Below are positions 48,431-59,587 of a stretch of DNA of 64,000 nucleotides, piece after piece. Source of the DNA: Takakia lepidozioides (Eukaryota > Streptophyta > Takakiopsida > Takakiales > Takakiaceae). Positions within the stretch are counted from its first letter, which is position 1. Each line of letters opens with the position of its first letter. The translations under genes and the position numbers were made by a program. Where the stretch lies: positions 75,802,907-75,866,906 of the forward strand of contig CM060733.1 in the NCBI GenBank assembly GCA_030704615.1, written 5' to 3'. The notes under the pieces are model-generated. The model worked only from the letters and a program-made list of their open reading frames with translations. It was not told the origin of the DNA and ran no database searches.

Positions 48431-48544
48431 TAACAACCCCCTCCTGTAATATTATATTTAAGGTGTTTTAAACCCCCCTATGTATGTATAATGTTGTACA
48501 TGGGAGGGTTTAAAATACCCCCTCCTGTGCACGCACGTGGTTGG

Positions 48545-50606
48545 TACATACTGGCTGGAGTGCACCCCCTAGGACTTGAAGCTAGAAGAGAGAGAGAGTT
48601 AGTTGTTGACAAGAATGAGATATTACAATGTTACACTGATCTTCGCACAGCGGTGTGTAAGGCCATTGACGACCCTATTGAACGGACTGCCATACTGAAA
48701 CATTCTTTCATCAAGGGCTTGCCACCAGCAGAAAGAGTCTTTCTACAGAAGCAACATTATCATCATGAAGACCAGATGGTTGGACTCTTGGAAGAAAGGC
48801 TTAGATTAAAAGCTGCAAAGGCTGGTGTACCCAACACTTCCCCCGCCAAGGCTACCCATTTATTGGCCAGCTCTTGTGGTACTAACGTTTCTGATTCTCA
48901 TGAAGGGGGGAAGCTTTGCACAGATGAGCTACTTCCTGCCATTGTACAAGAGCTGCACCAATTTTGTAGTGAGGTGCAGGACCGAATAAAGTGAAGTAAC
49001 CCGACATCCCTCGGATTCTGATGGCCAACATGTTCAAGGTAACAAGCCTACTGGTTCTCGTGGCAAGCCTCAAGCAGGTCAGAGGTATGTGAACAAGGCT
49101 CTTTTGCCTGCTTGCATGATTTGCAAGTCTACTGAATACTATACTCGCTAGTGCCCGTTTCAGTCAGATTTACCAGCTTTGATTGAACAGCTTAAAGAGA
49201 AAAAAAGTTTAAACAACGGACGTCGAGGTGTGAGGGTGCCAGGCGATCATCCCCAGAATCCTACATCCGTGGTAAGTGCGGTCCTTTCTCAAGATTTTAA
49301 GTTGTTACACTGCAAATCGTTTCACAGGCCCAGTAAGCTCCGTGTTCACCCGCTTATGATGCAATGCCATGTGGGTCGTCTGTCCTTTTCCTGCATTATT
49401 GACACTGGTTGTACAATGTTTGCCATACCCTTTAGTGTTGTTCGTGTGTTGGGGTTTAAGCTACAATCTGCTAAGGGACTGGAGGTAACCATTGTAGATG
49501 GCACAGCCTATGAGCCTCTTGGGTTGGTCACTTTACCTATCCGTATTAGTGGCAAGACGGTCACTCTCACGTGCATCGTTACCCTGGGTGAACAATTTCT
49601 CCTTGGCTTAGACCGGATGAAGGCAGCTGAAGCCAGCATTGATCTTGCTGACAGCACCATGTGTCTTCACAATGGCGAAGGCCACCCTTATAAGGTAGCC
49701 TTCCCCTGTTTCTCTTGCTGTGGGCACCTCAATGGCCAATTTTGCTAAATTGCAGCTACATGCTACTAGCATGCAAGAATAGGTGGGTTTGCATTATAAC
49801 TGGGCACAATTTAGTCAATATGAAGCTGCTGATGGGTGTCTTCATCAATGGCAATTTCCCTCACCAGGTCAGAAGAGTGGACCCTCTTTGCCTGTTCCCA
49901 AGAACACATTGTTGCTTCGCTCCCCTATTGGCTTTGGTCTGCCTGCCTTCTCTCAACGTATAGTGCCATCAGGATTAGCATTTGTATGCCCTAAAGGCCA
50001 CTTCCTAGAAGTGGAAGGCTGGAAAAAGTAACCTTTGCAAAAACATTGCCTCATGGCAGCAGGTGTGATTGATTGTGGATTTAAAGGTGAAGTGCGGCTT
50101 TTGATTGCTAACCCCGAGCATATACCTGTTCATGTGCGGAAGGGACAGGTGCTGGCAAGACTTTCTGCTGTCCCTCTTTCAAAGTTAGCTTCGGTTCAGC
50201 GTGCCTTGTCCCTCCAAGACATAGGGCTTGTTGACAGCCCCTTGGATCAGCTGCAATCATTTGTTGCTCATCAAAGTTCCCCTGCTTGCCCAACGCTTAC
50301 CCCTGCCCAGGAGACTCATTTTCAACAGGTACTCACTGACATCAAGGTGGGTGATCATCTTACCCCTGCCAAAAAACATGATCTTCATCTGTTTATTTGC
50401 AACAATCTAGATGTGTATAGCCAAGGCCCTCATGATCTTGGCAAGACTGACATTCTGCAGCATGATATAATCACTAAAGGATCCCCTGTCAAGCAACATG
50501 CATATAGGGAGAGTGTTTGTGAGCGCAAGATCATCCACGAGGAAATCGCCCGCATGCTTGACGTAGGCGTGATCACTCCCTCTATTACTCCATGGGCCAG
50601 TCCCAT
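48545..50606 (+). mobile_element. Ty3/gypsy gag-protease-dUTPase-RT fragment, truncated by E3
   Basis: The order is: gag-like helical region (about 48.6-48.98 kb, IERTAILKHSFIKGLPPAER); a CCHC-like knuckle at about 49,112 (CMICKSTEYYTR, with Tyr in the His position and a stop); a retropepsin (49,340-49,680) with the FSCIIDTGCTMFAIP active site; a dUTPase-like domain (about 49,920-50,190) with VPSGLAFVCPKGHFLEVEGW and AGVIDCGFKGEVRLL plus RKGQVLARL; and the beginning of RT (LDVYSQGPHDLGKTD, EIARMLDVGVITPSITPWAS). RT stops at 50,606, where CACTACAGGAAAAGG begins. There are several internal stops. LTRs were not identified. A dUTPase between protease and RT is unusual for a plant gypsy element. 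Confidence 0.75.
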
Positions 50607-50626
50607 CACTACAGGAAAAGGGGGGC
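50607..50626 (+). repeat. left terminus of E3
   Basis: CACTACAGGAAAAGGGGGGC is of the classic plant CACTA type and differs from the E1/E2 terminus after CACTACA. It lies exactly where gypsy RT homology ends. Confidence 0.65.
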
Positions 50627-50835
50627 CCTTGCGACGCCTGGGCCACGCCGCAGCATCGGGAAAACGCGCATTTCGGGCACACGGTAGGCGCAGAATTTGC
50701 GACGCCCGACAGTAGCATGGGCATTGCCAAAATGACATCGCAAAAATGCGACGTATGGGGGTCACGAGCCCCCGCCCCAACTCCCGCGATTGCCGGACGT
50801 CGCTTTTCGGGCCGTCCGCGCCGATGGCAGGGGTC

Positions 50836-50982
50836 TTTTGATGGGGATGTCGTCTTCGAGCTGCCTCCACCTGGGCGGGGTGGACTTGTTTCGAGCCTCA
50901 TGCACGGAATGGACAAGAGACACGATGGACACTCATGGTGCAGAACGAAGACATCCAATATTCAAAATGATGACAAGCGGTG
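50836..50982 (+). other. fragment of a conserved domain also present at 62.2 kb
   Basis: The reading FDGDVVFELPPPGRGG then MDKRHDGHSWCRTKTSNIQ parallels VDGNIFFEFPPRADYS and MDRKHDGHPWCVTKTTSMKM on the - strand near 62.2-62.3 kb. Here the Cys-rich part that should follow is lost. The family is unknown to me. Confidence 0.5.
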
Positions 50983-51542
50983 AAACCTATTTTAAAAGTT
51001 GACATACCGTTAAAGAGCCTTCCAGAAACAGTTGTCAAAACAGTTCATAAAATAGTTGGTAAGCAGTTATGTGCCTTTATCGACCCATGTGAAATGACGG
51101 CAGAGACCGACATCCCATGCCATCCCAATGTGTTCAGCCATGTGGAAAGCCGACAATGCATTGAGTGAAGGGTTTAAGAGATATCGGCGGTGAACGAATG
51201 GAAGATGTTGAACCGGGAGAATCCAAAAAATCCAGTGAAATAAGTCATCCATCCGTATCAAATCTATGTGATGGCCATACCTCCATAATGAAAGACGGCG
51301 GCCACTGCAGAATGGACGAGTGTGCAGTTAGGAGGGGGACACGTGTGCAGTGAATACATGCATAACCGCCGAGAACGATGCCCCGACTGCTAGTCATCGC
51401 ACGACGTCTCTCATCCCAGTAGATCGTAGTTTTTCAAGCTGGAAGTAGCAAGAGACAGAGTCCCACGCGAGAGAGTGGAAGGCGTAGAAGACAGTCATTC
51501 TTTTTCACTTCAGCGCGAGAGAGGAAGAAGGCAAGAGAGAGA

Positions 51543-51860
51543 ATGAAATGTCGCAATCTGAACATGACACTGAAGGAGATCGCAGAGGAGAGCGCGGCCC
51601 TGGAAACAAACCACATGGCGGGGGAGGACCAGCCACCAGCTCCTGATGAACTTGGGGACGAAACTGCGTCAGAGGACGACACAGACGATATGGACACAGA
51701 CGAGCCAGACGCTGTTGCGAAGGAATCCACGCCGAAGGGGAAGAATGTCGTGGAGGAGGAGGCGACGCCGAAGGGTAAGAAGGCTGCCCAAACTAGGAGG
51801 ACGGCCGCCATTGTTGCTACATTGAAGGCATCTGGGAGTTCTTCAGCCAAAGGACCTCAG
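51543..51860 (+). CDS. acidic ORF, possible first exon of an E3 accessory gene
   Basis: A 106-codon frame ends in a GT donor (CCTCAG|GTGATT). It has a charged N-terminus (MKCRNLNMTLKEIAEES), an acidic middle (ETASEDDTDDMDTDEPDA), two KESTPKGK/EATPKGKK repeats and an RRTAAI basic stretch. No following exon could be assigned before the oppositely directed TNP2 gene. It may be a DNA-binding accessory protein of E3, but nothing in the sequence proves that. Confidence 0.35.
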
Positions 51861-52105
51861 GTGATTCTCTTACTTGCCATCTTCAGTCAAGTTTCTAGGG
51901 CATGAAAATTTCGTGCGGTGGCGTACGCAATTTTCTTGCCCTCTTTTCTGCTATTTTATGCTTGATCATTCAGAGTAAGACCACAGGGATGCAGGCAATG
52001 CACAAACACCAAACCCGGGGGTGACCCACTACTCACTTTTCATCTACTGCATAGGAGGAGGGACTTTCACATTTCATAATGGTTGTACCATCCCAGTTAC
52101 AGAGA

Positions 52106-55100
52106 TTAGAGTCCGAGAAATGAGAGAACGTCAATTGCCTCACCCCATGGAGATCCGAGACCATGATAGATACGTCTTCCTCTTGGCTGAGCATGCACAA
52201 CCACCTTCCAATTCCCCCCTCTTGTTTTGTCATCGGAGAAGAAAACTTGTTCCATGTCTGAAGGCCGTGAAAAAGGCTCATCGGAGGGACGATGAGTAGG
52301 GTTGAGCCTATCTGCATTGACGCGCATGAAACCACAATCATCTTACACTAGTGTTGCGGAGGGCCCCACAATATGTGGCTAGAACCACCTTCCCTTGAAG
52401 AAAAGAGGCCGGTACCTTGTATACTGAAGTTGGAGTATGCTCTCAAGCTCTCCAATGTACTCAAGTTTGTTCATAGCAGGTCGTGTATCTCCCTTGCCCC
52501 ACATGGAGTCTTGCCAATATGTGGCACACAAGCCAGAATCAAAGGTTGTTTTGCGCTTCATGTCAAGAGCACGAATGCGGAAATGACGACCGTGAACCCA
52601 AACCGCCGTGTATGAGGTCGCGAATTGAGAGGGGCCCCTTGCAATGTCTTGCACCAAATCTGAAATCACCTCTCCTTGAACAACGGCGTCATAAACTGAA
52701 GTCCAAAGCCACTGTTGTATACCCCTCCGCCATGCTACCCTCTGGGTGCGCCATTTGTCTTACAAATCCTTTCAAAGTCTTCATATAACGCTCAAGGAAG
52801 TACATCCACCGAGAATGAACGGGGCCGGCAATCAAAGCCTCTTCCACTAAGTGCACTACCAAGTGCACTTGGATGTCAAAGAAGGAGGGAAGAAGGTGCA
52901 TCTCCAACATACACATTACCTCCGCCGCCTCCTTCTTCATGCGTGGAAAATCCGCTTCTTCCAACTCTTTGGAGTAAATCCGCCGGAACAAGCCTCCCAA
53001 TCTATAGATTGTCTCACGAACCTCGGGATTCAATGTCCCACGTACTGCAATGGGCAAGATGTCTTGCAATAGATTGTGGTAGTCATGAGACTTCAAACCA
53101 TGGACCCCGTCTTCTTCGCTGAACTTCGTACGGAGGGATGACCCATAACCAGTTGGTGTTCGGACAGCACTTATGGTGGCTATCATTTTTTTGTATTCCT
53201 CCTTTGTCCATTGCCAAGGTGTGTGCCTATACTTCCACCGTACAACACCCTTTGGGTCCACACCATTTTGTCCGGCCCATAGATGGCGCATGCGACCCTG
53301 CTCCTCAAGATCCTTTCTAACACCGAGAGAATATCCTTTTGCAGCCACTCCCTTCTTTGCCGGCGTGCCATGAAGAACCCGAAAAAAGGACGAGCAGACA
53401 TTCTTCTCAATATGCATGGGATCTAGAAGATGGCGAATCTTCAGGTCCTACATATATCCCCACCCACAAATACTTACACAAATTTTTTTACGTGAAAGTG
53501 ACAATGCAACGCATACCAAATGTGCAATATCACATGCATGCATAGGGATATTGACGGGGTTTTTGTGGAATATGTACCACCTAATATGGCAACTCGTAGA
53601 AGATTGAAAGTCGTTTCATGCCGGGCACGTCCACTTCACCGTCCGTGCCCGCATGGGCCTCCTTCCATCGGTCCTCCCAAAACTGCCCGGACGGTGTCAT
53701 AGGGGGGGGACGTACTTCCTCTTTGCCATCAAACAAGTGTTTCTCTCTTCTTCTCCATCGATGGCTCATAGGAAGAAATTTGCGGTAGTTGGGATACACC
53801 ATCTTGTGAAGATGGCGGGAGCTATGTGCATCAAGATCATCGCCACAATGCAAGCATGCATGGTACCCTTTGGTGCTTAGCCCTGAGCAAACAGTTAGTC
53901 ATGTACTACACATCCCGCCACATTAGCAAAAACAAAAAGTTGTCATGTGCATGGCCCATAATGCCATCTACCCCACTACGGTGCACAAGACTATCGCCGC
54001 TACTTCAATCAATCCCAATCCTTATCGATATTATCCGGCATTGACAAGTGAATGTACACGGGTTGTTCATGGGGAACATAATATACCTGGATAATCATGC
54101 ATTGTCCAAAGCAAGATGCCTCTCATCTGAAAAGATTGTCCGGCCATAGGGTCAAGTGAAGCATCCAATGCCGGGACCCCCCTCCATAGCTCCTTAAGTT
54201 CATTAACAAGAGGTCGCAAGTACGTGTCCATGTTTGGCACTTGTTTTTTCCCTATGAGACATTTACATCATTGTTTCAATGCTCCACCAATATGGAAATT
54301 ATACTACAAAATGAATTAGACGTCTTACTCCATGATTATGTCACTCATTAATCTTGCATCCGAATTGCGTCAGAGATCATAAATTTAATGTAAAGTCTAA
54401 GGCAATAATAACTATGAAATGAGTACACTCACCTGGCACAATGGCAGCCAACATGATATGGCCTTTTTTAATTGAAAGATACGGATGGATGTTGTAATTC
54501 ACCATGGTCACCGGCCAAGTGGAATGACTATATGACTGGACACAGAATGGGTTGACCCCATCCGAGGAGAAGCCGAGGTGGACATGTCGTGGGTCCTCCA
54601 AGAGAAAATGCCACATCTCTTCAATATGCCTCCATGCTTGTGAATCTTGTGGCCCGCACACCTTTCCCGGGGGGCTCCGATGCGAGGCGTGCCATCTCAT
54701 GAGTCTGGCCAATTCGGGGCTTCGGTACTGTGCCCTCACTCGCGGGATGATCGGAAAGTAATGCATTTTCTAGGATGAAATACCTCACGCCCCCCACATG
54801 TAATCATCCCATTAGCACACATAATACAACACCATTATGTCTTTCCCTTTATGCAGCCTCTCCCTCATTTGGGTGTGAATGGTCAAAACCGAACGTCACT
54901 CCTTTCACTCCTCACTCACTCCTTCCAAAACCACAATCAGATCTTGCATGAGTACTACTCTCTAAACCCTAAACTTTGTGGAATACACTTTACATACATT
55001 GAGAAGATTAAAGAAAGTAATATCCATGCGAGGGGGGATGACGCTTATACCTTGCATGGTACTTTTTTTTCCCTTGGACAGCATCCCAATATCGGTCTTT

Positions 55101-55716
55101 CTTGCACTTTGGGCACTTGGTGAGACGCGAATCCTCTCCGTAGTATAGGGTTTTATCACATGGACATGCATGAAAAATCTTATAGCCCATCCCCATAGAG
55201 TCCAAGACTTCGCGCGCCTCTTTCCGCGACCGTGGCATCTTGGGTTTCAAGTGTGGAGCAAGGATATAGTCTGCAATAGTTTGCATTATGGCAGACATCC
55301 CAACATTACTTATGCCAAATTGAATTTTGGAGATTGAACAAAAGTAAGATTGTTGAAAATTGACTCACTTTCGCCCCTTCGTACAAGGGAGTTCTCGCCT
55401 CCATCTCCATGTCATTTGAGGGGGCCATTTCAGGATCATCGATTGGCCGGGTTCCCTCTTCATGGGATGCATCAGCGCCCACATGATGCATTAAGAGATC
55501 CTCCATGGCTTGTACATCCTCCTGGTTAATTCCATGCTCATTGTTGTTGTCACTGTCACTGTCACTGTCACTGTCATCGTCATCATCGTCCGGTACCGTG
55601 GGGGCGGCGTCTCGCCCACGGCTCCCGCCTGATGTACTTGGGTTGTTTTCGGATGGGGTGCCAAGAGAAAGGACCGGGAAGGGATGGACAAAGTCCTGAT
55701 ACGAACAAATGAACAT
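52106..55716 (-). CDS. TNP2-type CACTA transposase of E3 (Transposase_21, DUF4218, DUF4216)
   Basis: The order on the - strand is: an acidic N-terminus and EARTPLYEGAK (to about 55,37x, GT donor); ADYILAPHLKPKMPRSRKEA, SMGMGYKIFHACPCDKTLYY, CPKCKKDRYWD (55,298-55,06x); FPIIPRVRAQYRSPELARLM, FSSDGVNPF, TMVNYNIHPYLSIKKG (54,766-54,43x); NMDTYLRPLVNELKELWRGV, FQMRGILLWTMHDYPG (54,26x-54,09x); HACLHCGDD, VDVPGMKRLSIFYELPYW (53,86x-53,58x); LDPMHIEKNVCSSFFRVLHG and DUF4218 (GLKSHDYHNLLQDILPIAVR, SRWMYFLERYMKTLKGFVRQ, 53,440-52,69x); HGRHFRIRALDMKRKTTFDS and ELESILQLQY (52,66x-52,38x); and DUF4216 PFSRPSDMEQVFFSDD with WKVVV (to about 52,15x). Every expected block is present and mostly open between plausible introns. 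It is therefore much better preserved than the E1 copy and may be functional. Confidence 0.8.
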
Positions 55717-56444
55717 AGGGACCTATATTATAATGTGTCCTTGCAACCATACACTTCGTTATAAGCGAAATGCAAACAACAACCTTCAATGTGTGCGTGC
55801 ATCAAATATGTCATTCAATAATTACATGTATGTGCGCAACGCAACGTACATGCATGCAAAGTTTCAAACCCAAACAAAATCATTTGCCCCCCCAATGACG
55901 CATTCACCCTATCAACCAATTTTTGTTTATTAATGTGAAAGAAAATCCTCTCATGCCATTGCACATAATAAACGGATGTGGCTCAAGCTTCATTTTTTCC
56001 TACATGTGCTTAAATATGTGTGCAATACATGTACAAAGATCTAGCAGAAGAAAAAAAAAACATTGAAGAGTGCATAAAGTTGAAGATAACTCAACTTTGG
56101 AGTGCAAATGAGAGAACAAAATCTGGTTATGGGTCCAAATGACTTTTGTTTACTCCCAAATTTTGCACGCACATTGAATATGCTATCATTAAGCATATGG
56201 CTTGAAAATGGAATTAAAAAAAAAATCATCTACAGGCGAAACGCAATTTTCCGTCTCTATGACACGTAGCTGCGTTCAACACTAGAATGACCCATTGAAT
56301 CAACTTGGTTCAAGCTCATATTTGGTCCATATGTGCATAAGTATGTTTAGATCACATATGCAAAGTTGCAACCCACACGAGCAACAATTTTTTTTTTACA
56401 TCAATCGATTAATCGGATGTATACAAAGTACATCATGAGAATAT
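55717..56444. other. upstream non-coding region of the E3 TNP2 gene
   Basis: AT-rich with A-runs (56,048, 56,218 and 56,389). No motif or gene was recognised. Confidence 0.35.
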
Positions 56445-57026
56445 CTACAATGCCCCTCTACGCGATCCCTGTCTCAAAGGAACCCTTTTTCTATCATACA
56501 CATCCCACTCACGCTGTAATCGGAGGTCCCAATCATCCCGGGAGAACTCGTATGATGCAAATAGTTCGCTGCCAGCCCTAATAGTCCTACTAGCACATGT
56601 CATCACAAACATGTGCATCCCCTCACAGTATACTGACGTATGACCACAAAAGCTCTCATGCCCATCGCTTCGCTCGTCCCATACTACATTGGTTCTCCTA
56701 GGATGACCAAAAGAACTATTGACCAGCCCAGCAACATTGCTAAAGATGTCGGGGTCACCATCACAAAATCTGATCTCAATGGGAGACAACCCCCGTCTAC
56801 GTACATCCTGTCCGTTGACACACAAAATGTAGGGTAGGATGTATGGGGCTTCGAGGCGTAACGTACGGAACTCCGCGGAGGTGTAGTATGGACCGTAGTA
56901 GGGAAACAAGTCCACCATGTTGTTTCTCCGAATATGAACCACAATATCATTGATCGTGAATAAACCCCGACCCATAGCAGGGTCTGTAGCGGCTCTCACA
57001 ACATACACTAGAAGCATTCGTGTCAT
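56445..57026 (-). CDS. SET-domain-like ORF inside E3
   Basis: The 193-codon ORF reads DPAMGRGLFTINDIVVHIRR near the start, like the GRGLFA opening of SET domains. In the middle it has DIFSNVAGLVNSSFGHPRRT, in the position of the RFxNHxCxPN box but with the HxC replaced. It ends VMTCASRTIRAGSELFASYE, which matches the I-x-GEEL-xx-Y motif. It resembles a divergent Lys methyltransferase. Loss of NHS/C suggests altered or no catalytic activity. An upstream exon could exist. It shares its strand with TNP2 and lies upstream of it, as a passenger or accessory gene of E3. Confidence 0.5.
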   Translation of the reverse strand: MTRMLLVYVVRAATDPAMGRGLFTINDIVVHIRRNNMVDLFPYYGPYYTSAEFRTLRLEAPYILPYILCVNGQDVRRRGLSPIEIRFCDGDPDIFSNVAGLVNSSFGHPRRTNVVWDERSDGHESFCGHTSVYCEGMHMFVMTCASRTIRAGSELFASYEFSRDDWDLRLQREWDVYDRKRVPLRQGSRRGAL

Positions 57027-57867
57027 TTACCACTGGGGTAACGACTCATTTTGAGTTGTAAAAGTCAAAAAACTGGGATCGACTGGAAGTTACAACAGAC
57101 TAGTTACAACAGACGTGGTAGTTGGGTTGGATATCCAATGATTGGAGTGGTAAAGGACGCAGACGCGCGAACAACTGCTCAGCGATTAATGCGATTAATG
57201 CTGAAGAACCACGTGGCGTAACCAGGCGGGCCGCCCGTGTGTCTGACCTTTTGGGCTGACTTTGACTTTTCCCTCCAGATGAGTGGACCGACTCACCGAA
57301 GCGCGGTGATACATGGACGCGGACGTGGACGACGATGTGGACACCGACGTGGCGGCGCCACAACGAGTAGCACTGCTGCCACGTGGCCACGGGCCTGGGG
57401 CGCCACGTGGTAGTAGACCACATAACTTGCAGTGCTACATGCCCAAGTGGCAATTGCGACTGCGGAAGTTGGCGCAACCACTGCTTTACTACTTTACATG
57501 AAGTGCTCAAAATTACTTGAACAATCATTCATAGTGATTCATGCTTTGGAGTTTTGGTGTTTGTAGTGAGTCAACTAGTAATGCCATACAAGAGAACTAA
57601 TCATGCATTAGAAATGCACAAACGATGAAAGACATGCCATGAAACAAAATGAAATGAAAATGAATGAAATGAAACAAAATGGTACTTTATTACATCTGCG
57701 GAAAGCTCAAAGAGCTTATGGGACAAAATGAAAAACACAAAGTAAAAAAGCAGCCCAAAAGCTACTGCTGCTCTGGGGATTGCCTAAGGGTCAAGGCCTC
57801 GTGCAAGTAAGCTGTCAAGCAGTTCTGATCCTCATAATGCAAGACTTCAGTGAGTTCCATGGAATAG
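57027..57867. other. no gene; CACGTGG-rich stretch
   Basis: Several CACGTGG words (about 57,208, 57,380 and 57,402) and GACGTGG words (57,110, 57,332 and 57,348) resemble CACTA subterminal repeats. This could be the decayed right end of E3. A TGTAGTG at 57,562-57,568 lacks the E3 terminal sequence. Confidence 0.3.
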
Positions 57868-58935
57868 ACCATCTACCCATGGAGGTTTCTTGTAGTTATT
57901 GATCCACAGGGAATCATAGATAAATCTTGTGCTTGAAATTTGGCCCTCTAGGATGAATCTGGACCACACTCTATTCCTGCTCCTTCAGCTATCCATGCCC
58001 CTGCACAAATCATGCATTCATCCTTGCCTTGCTGCTAGTAGCTGACAATGACAACCTACATTTGTTCTAGGAAACACCCAACTCAGCTTATCACACTAGT
58101 TCCTATGCTCAATTGCATCTGCTACTCTCTGAAATGTAGCAAGCATTCACCTTTTTGCCTCGGTTGTCCCATCATTGACTGGGGGCAAAAAAGTATTCAC
58201 TCCACAGCTTCTCCTCATGTCTGTTACTTGTTTTTTGATACTTTCCTGTTGTCGCATAGCAGTATCATGTCAAAGTCACTCCAAACTAGATTCACTCAAC
58301 CAGCTAACTTGCAGAATTCAACATGGAAATTTTGGGCCGATTCTGATAAGAGGGAAAAATAGGGTGAAATGTGCTGAAGAAGATGCCTTCATTAACAATG
58401 TCTGATTTTATCAATTGTGCCGATGCTGCCAGTTGACCATCTACATATGCAGGTTTCTTGTAGCTTCATAGTTAATCTGGAGCTTGAAGTCCGGCCCTCT
58501 TGGGTGAATCTGCACCCACACTCTATCCTTGCTCCTTCAGCTATCCATGCCTCACACGAATCAAGCATACAACCTTGCCTTGTTGCTAGCAGTTGACGAT
58601 GACAGCCTGACTTGTTCTAGGAAGCACCCAACTCAACTTATCACACTAGTTCCTACGCTCAATTGCATCTGCTACTCTCTATAATCCAACAAACATTCAC
58701 CTTCTTGCCTCGATTGTCCCACCATTGACTGGGGTCAGAAAAGTATTCATTCCACAACTTCTCCTCGTCTGTGTTACCTATTTCTGATACTTTCCTGTTG
58801 TCACATTGGCAGAATCATGTCAAAGTCACTCCAAACTATCAAAACTTCACTCAACCAGCTAACTTGCAGAATTCAGACATGAATAATTAGGGGCGATTCT
58901 GATAACAGGGGACAACAAGGTGAAATTGAAGAAGA
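57868..58935 (-). pseudogene. tandem pair of OSB/PDF-motif modules
   Basis: Two copies of a unit of about 560 bp (starting with the ACCATCTAC word at about 57,868 and 58,436) lie head to tail and share most of their bases. Each - strand copy holds the LWNEYF..DPSQWWDNRGKK exon and the part of a PDF exon ending in KKP. In OSB proteins the PDF motif is itself repeated one to three times, so this may be a decayed multi-PDF gene. Stops interrupt all frames. Confidence 0.65.
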
Positions 58936-58959
58936 TACCTTCATTAGTAGTCATTACAC

Positions 58960-59150
58960 TCTATCCTTCGCTCAGCCATATTGTTGAACACTCCCTGTCC
59001 ACAAGGGTATTGTTCAGAATGACATCTGCCACAATTCCAGCTTTGACGATGCAACCATGGACCTCTTTGCCCTTCCCCAGCAGGCTCGCACATGCACTAC
59101 AAACGCAAACAAAACTGGTTGTGGCAAACTGGGAGCAATATGTGTAAGAA
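58960..59150 (-). pseudogene. PPR fragment
   Basis: The - strand reads TSFVCVCSACASLLGKGKEV, HGCIVKAGIVADVILNNTLV and then a shifted ECSTIWLSEG, about one and a half PPR units. It lies directly upstream of the PDF modules on the same strand, as in the copy at 16.3 kb. Confidence 0.7.
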
Positions 59151-59587
59151 GAAACCACTGATACAAATCTACAGCTTACAGGCTGTCTCTATCCTCAAAA
59201 TTGGCAGCACATCACCCGCTGCTATGACATATATTGCCCTAGATACACATTGCCCTAACTGCCATCCCCCAAGATGCTACCCCCACCAGACTTATCTCAC
59301 TTGGGTCCTTGCAAGGCTGACTTCCAGCTTTGACTCTGTGCGTGGGGCCTATCGGACAACATACACCAGCAAGCCCTCCCCCTATCCTGCATCAATTCAT
59401 CTCAGTCTTATCAACTGCACAATGTGTGATGGGAGTGAGTGCAACATGGGAAAGAGCCACAACACATGATCAGCTGTAGGGAAGAAGCAACATCATGCAA
59501 GTAAAGCAAATGATGAAGCAGAAAGACGAGGCAAGATGGGAGAAGGGAAAATGGGGTCCAAGGGCTGAGAAGGTCAACTAGTCAACA

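Larger units (their letters stand above)
50607..57030. mobile_element. E3: CACTA element inserted in the gypsy element; right end not found
   Basis: The left end CACTACAGGAAAAGGGGGGC interrupts the RT frame at 50,607, preceded by CAT as the possible target duplication. Inside are a - strand TNP2 gene (55.7-52.1 kb), a SET-like ORF (57.0-56.4 kb) and a + strand acidic ORF (51.5 kb). No inverted terminus of this sequence followed by CAT was seen before 64,000. The remaining gypsy sequence was not found downstream either. The given end is only the last recognised gene. Confidence 0.6.

Noticed and set aside
50607-50715. C-terminal part of the 226-codon ORF after the RT start
   Set aside because: The frame reads through into the E3 terminus by chance. 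It has no RT homology after 50,606.
57555-57570. TGTAGTG as the right end of E3
   Set aside because: The adjoining bases do not match the inverted E3 left end, and the following AGT does not match CAT.
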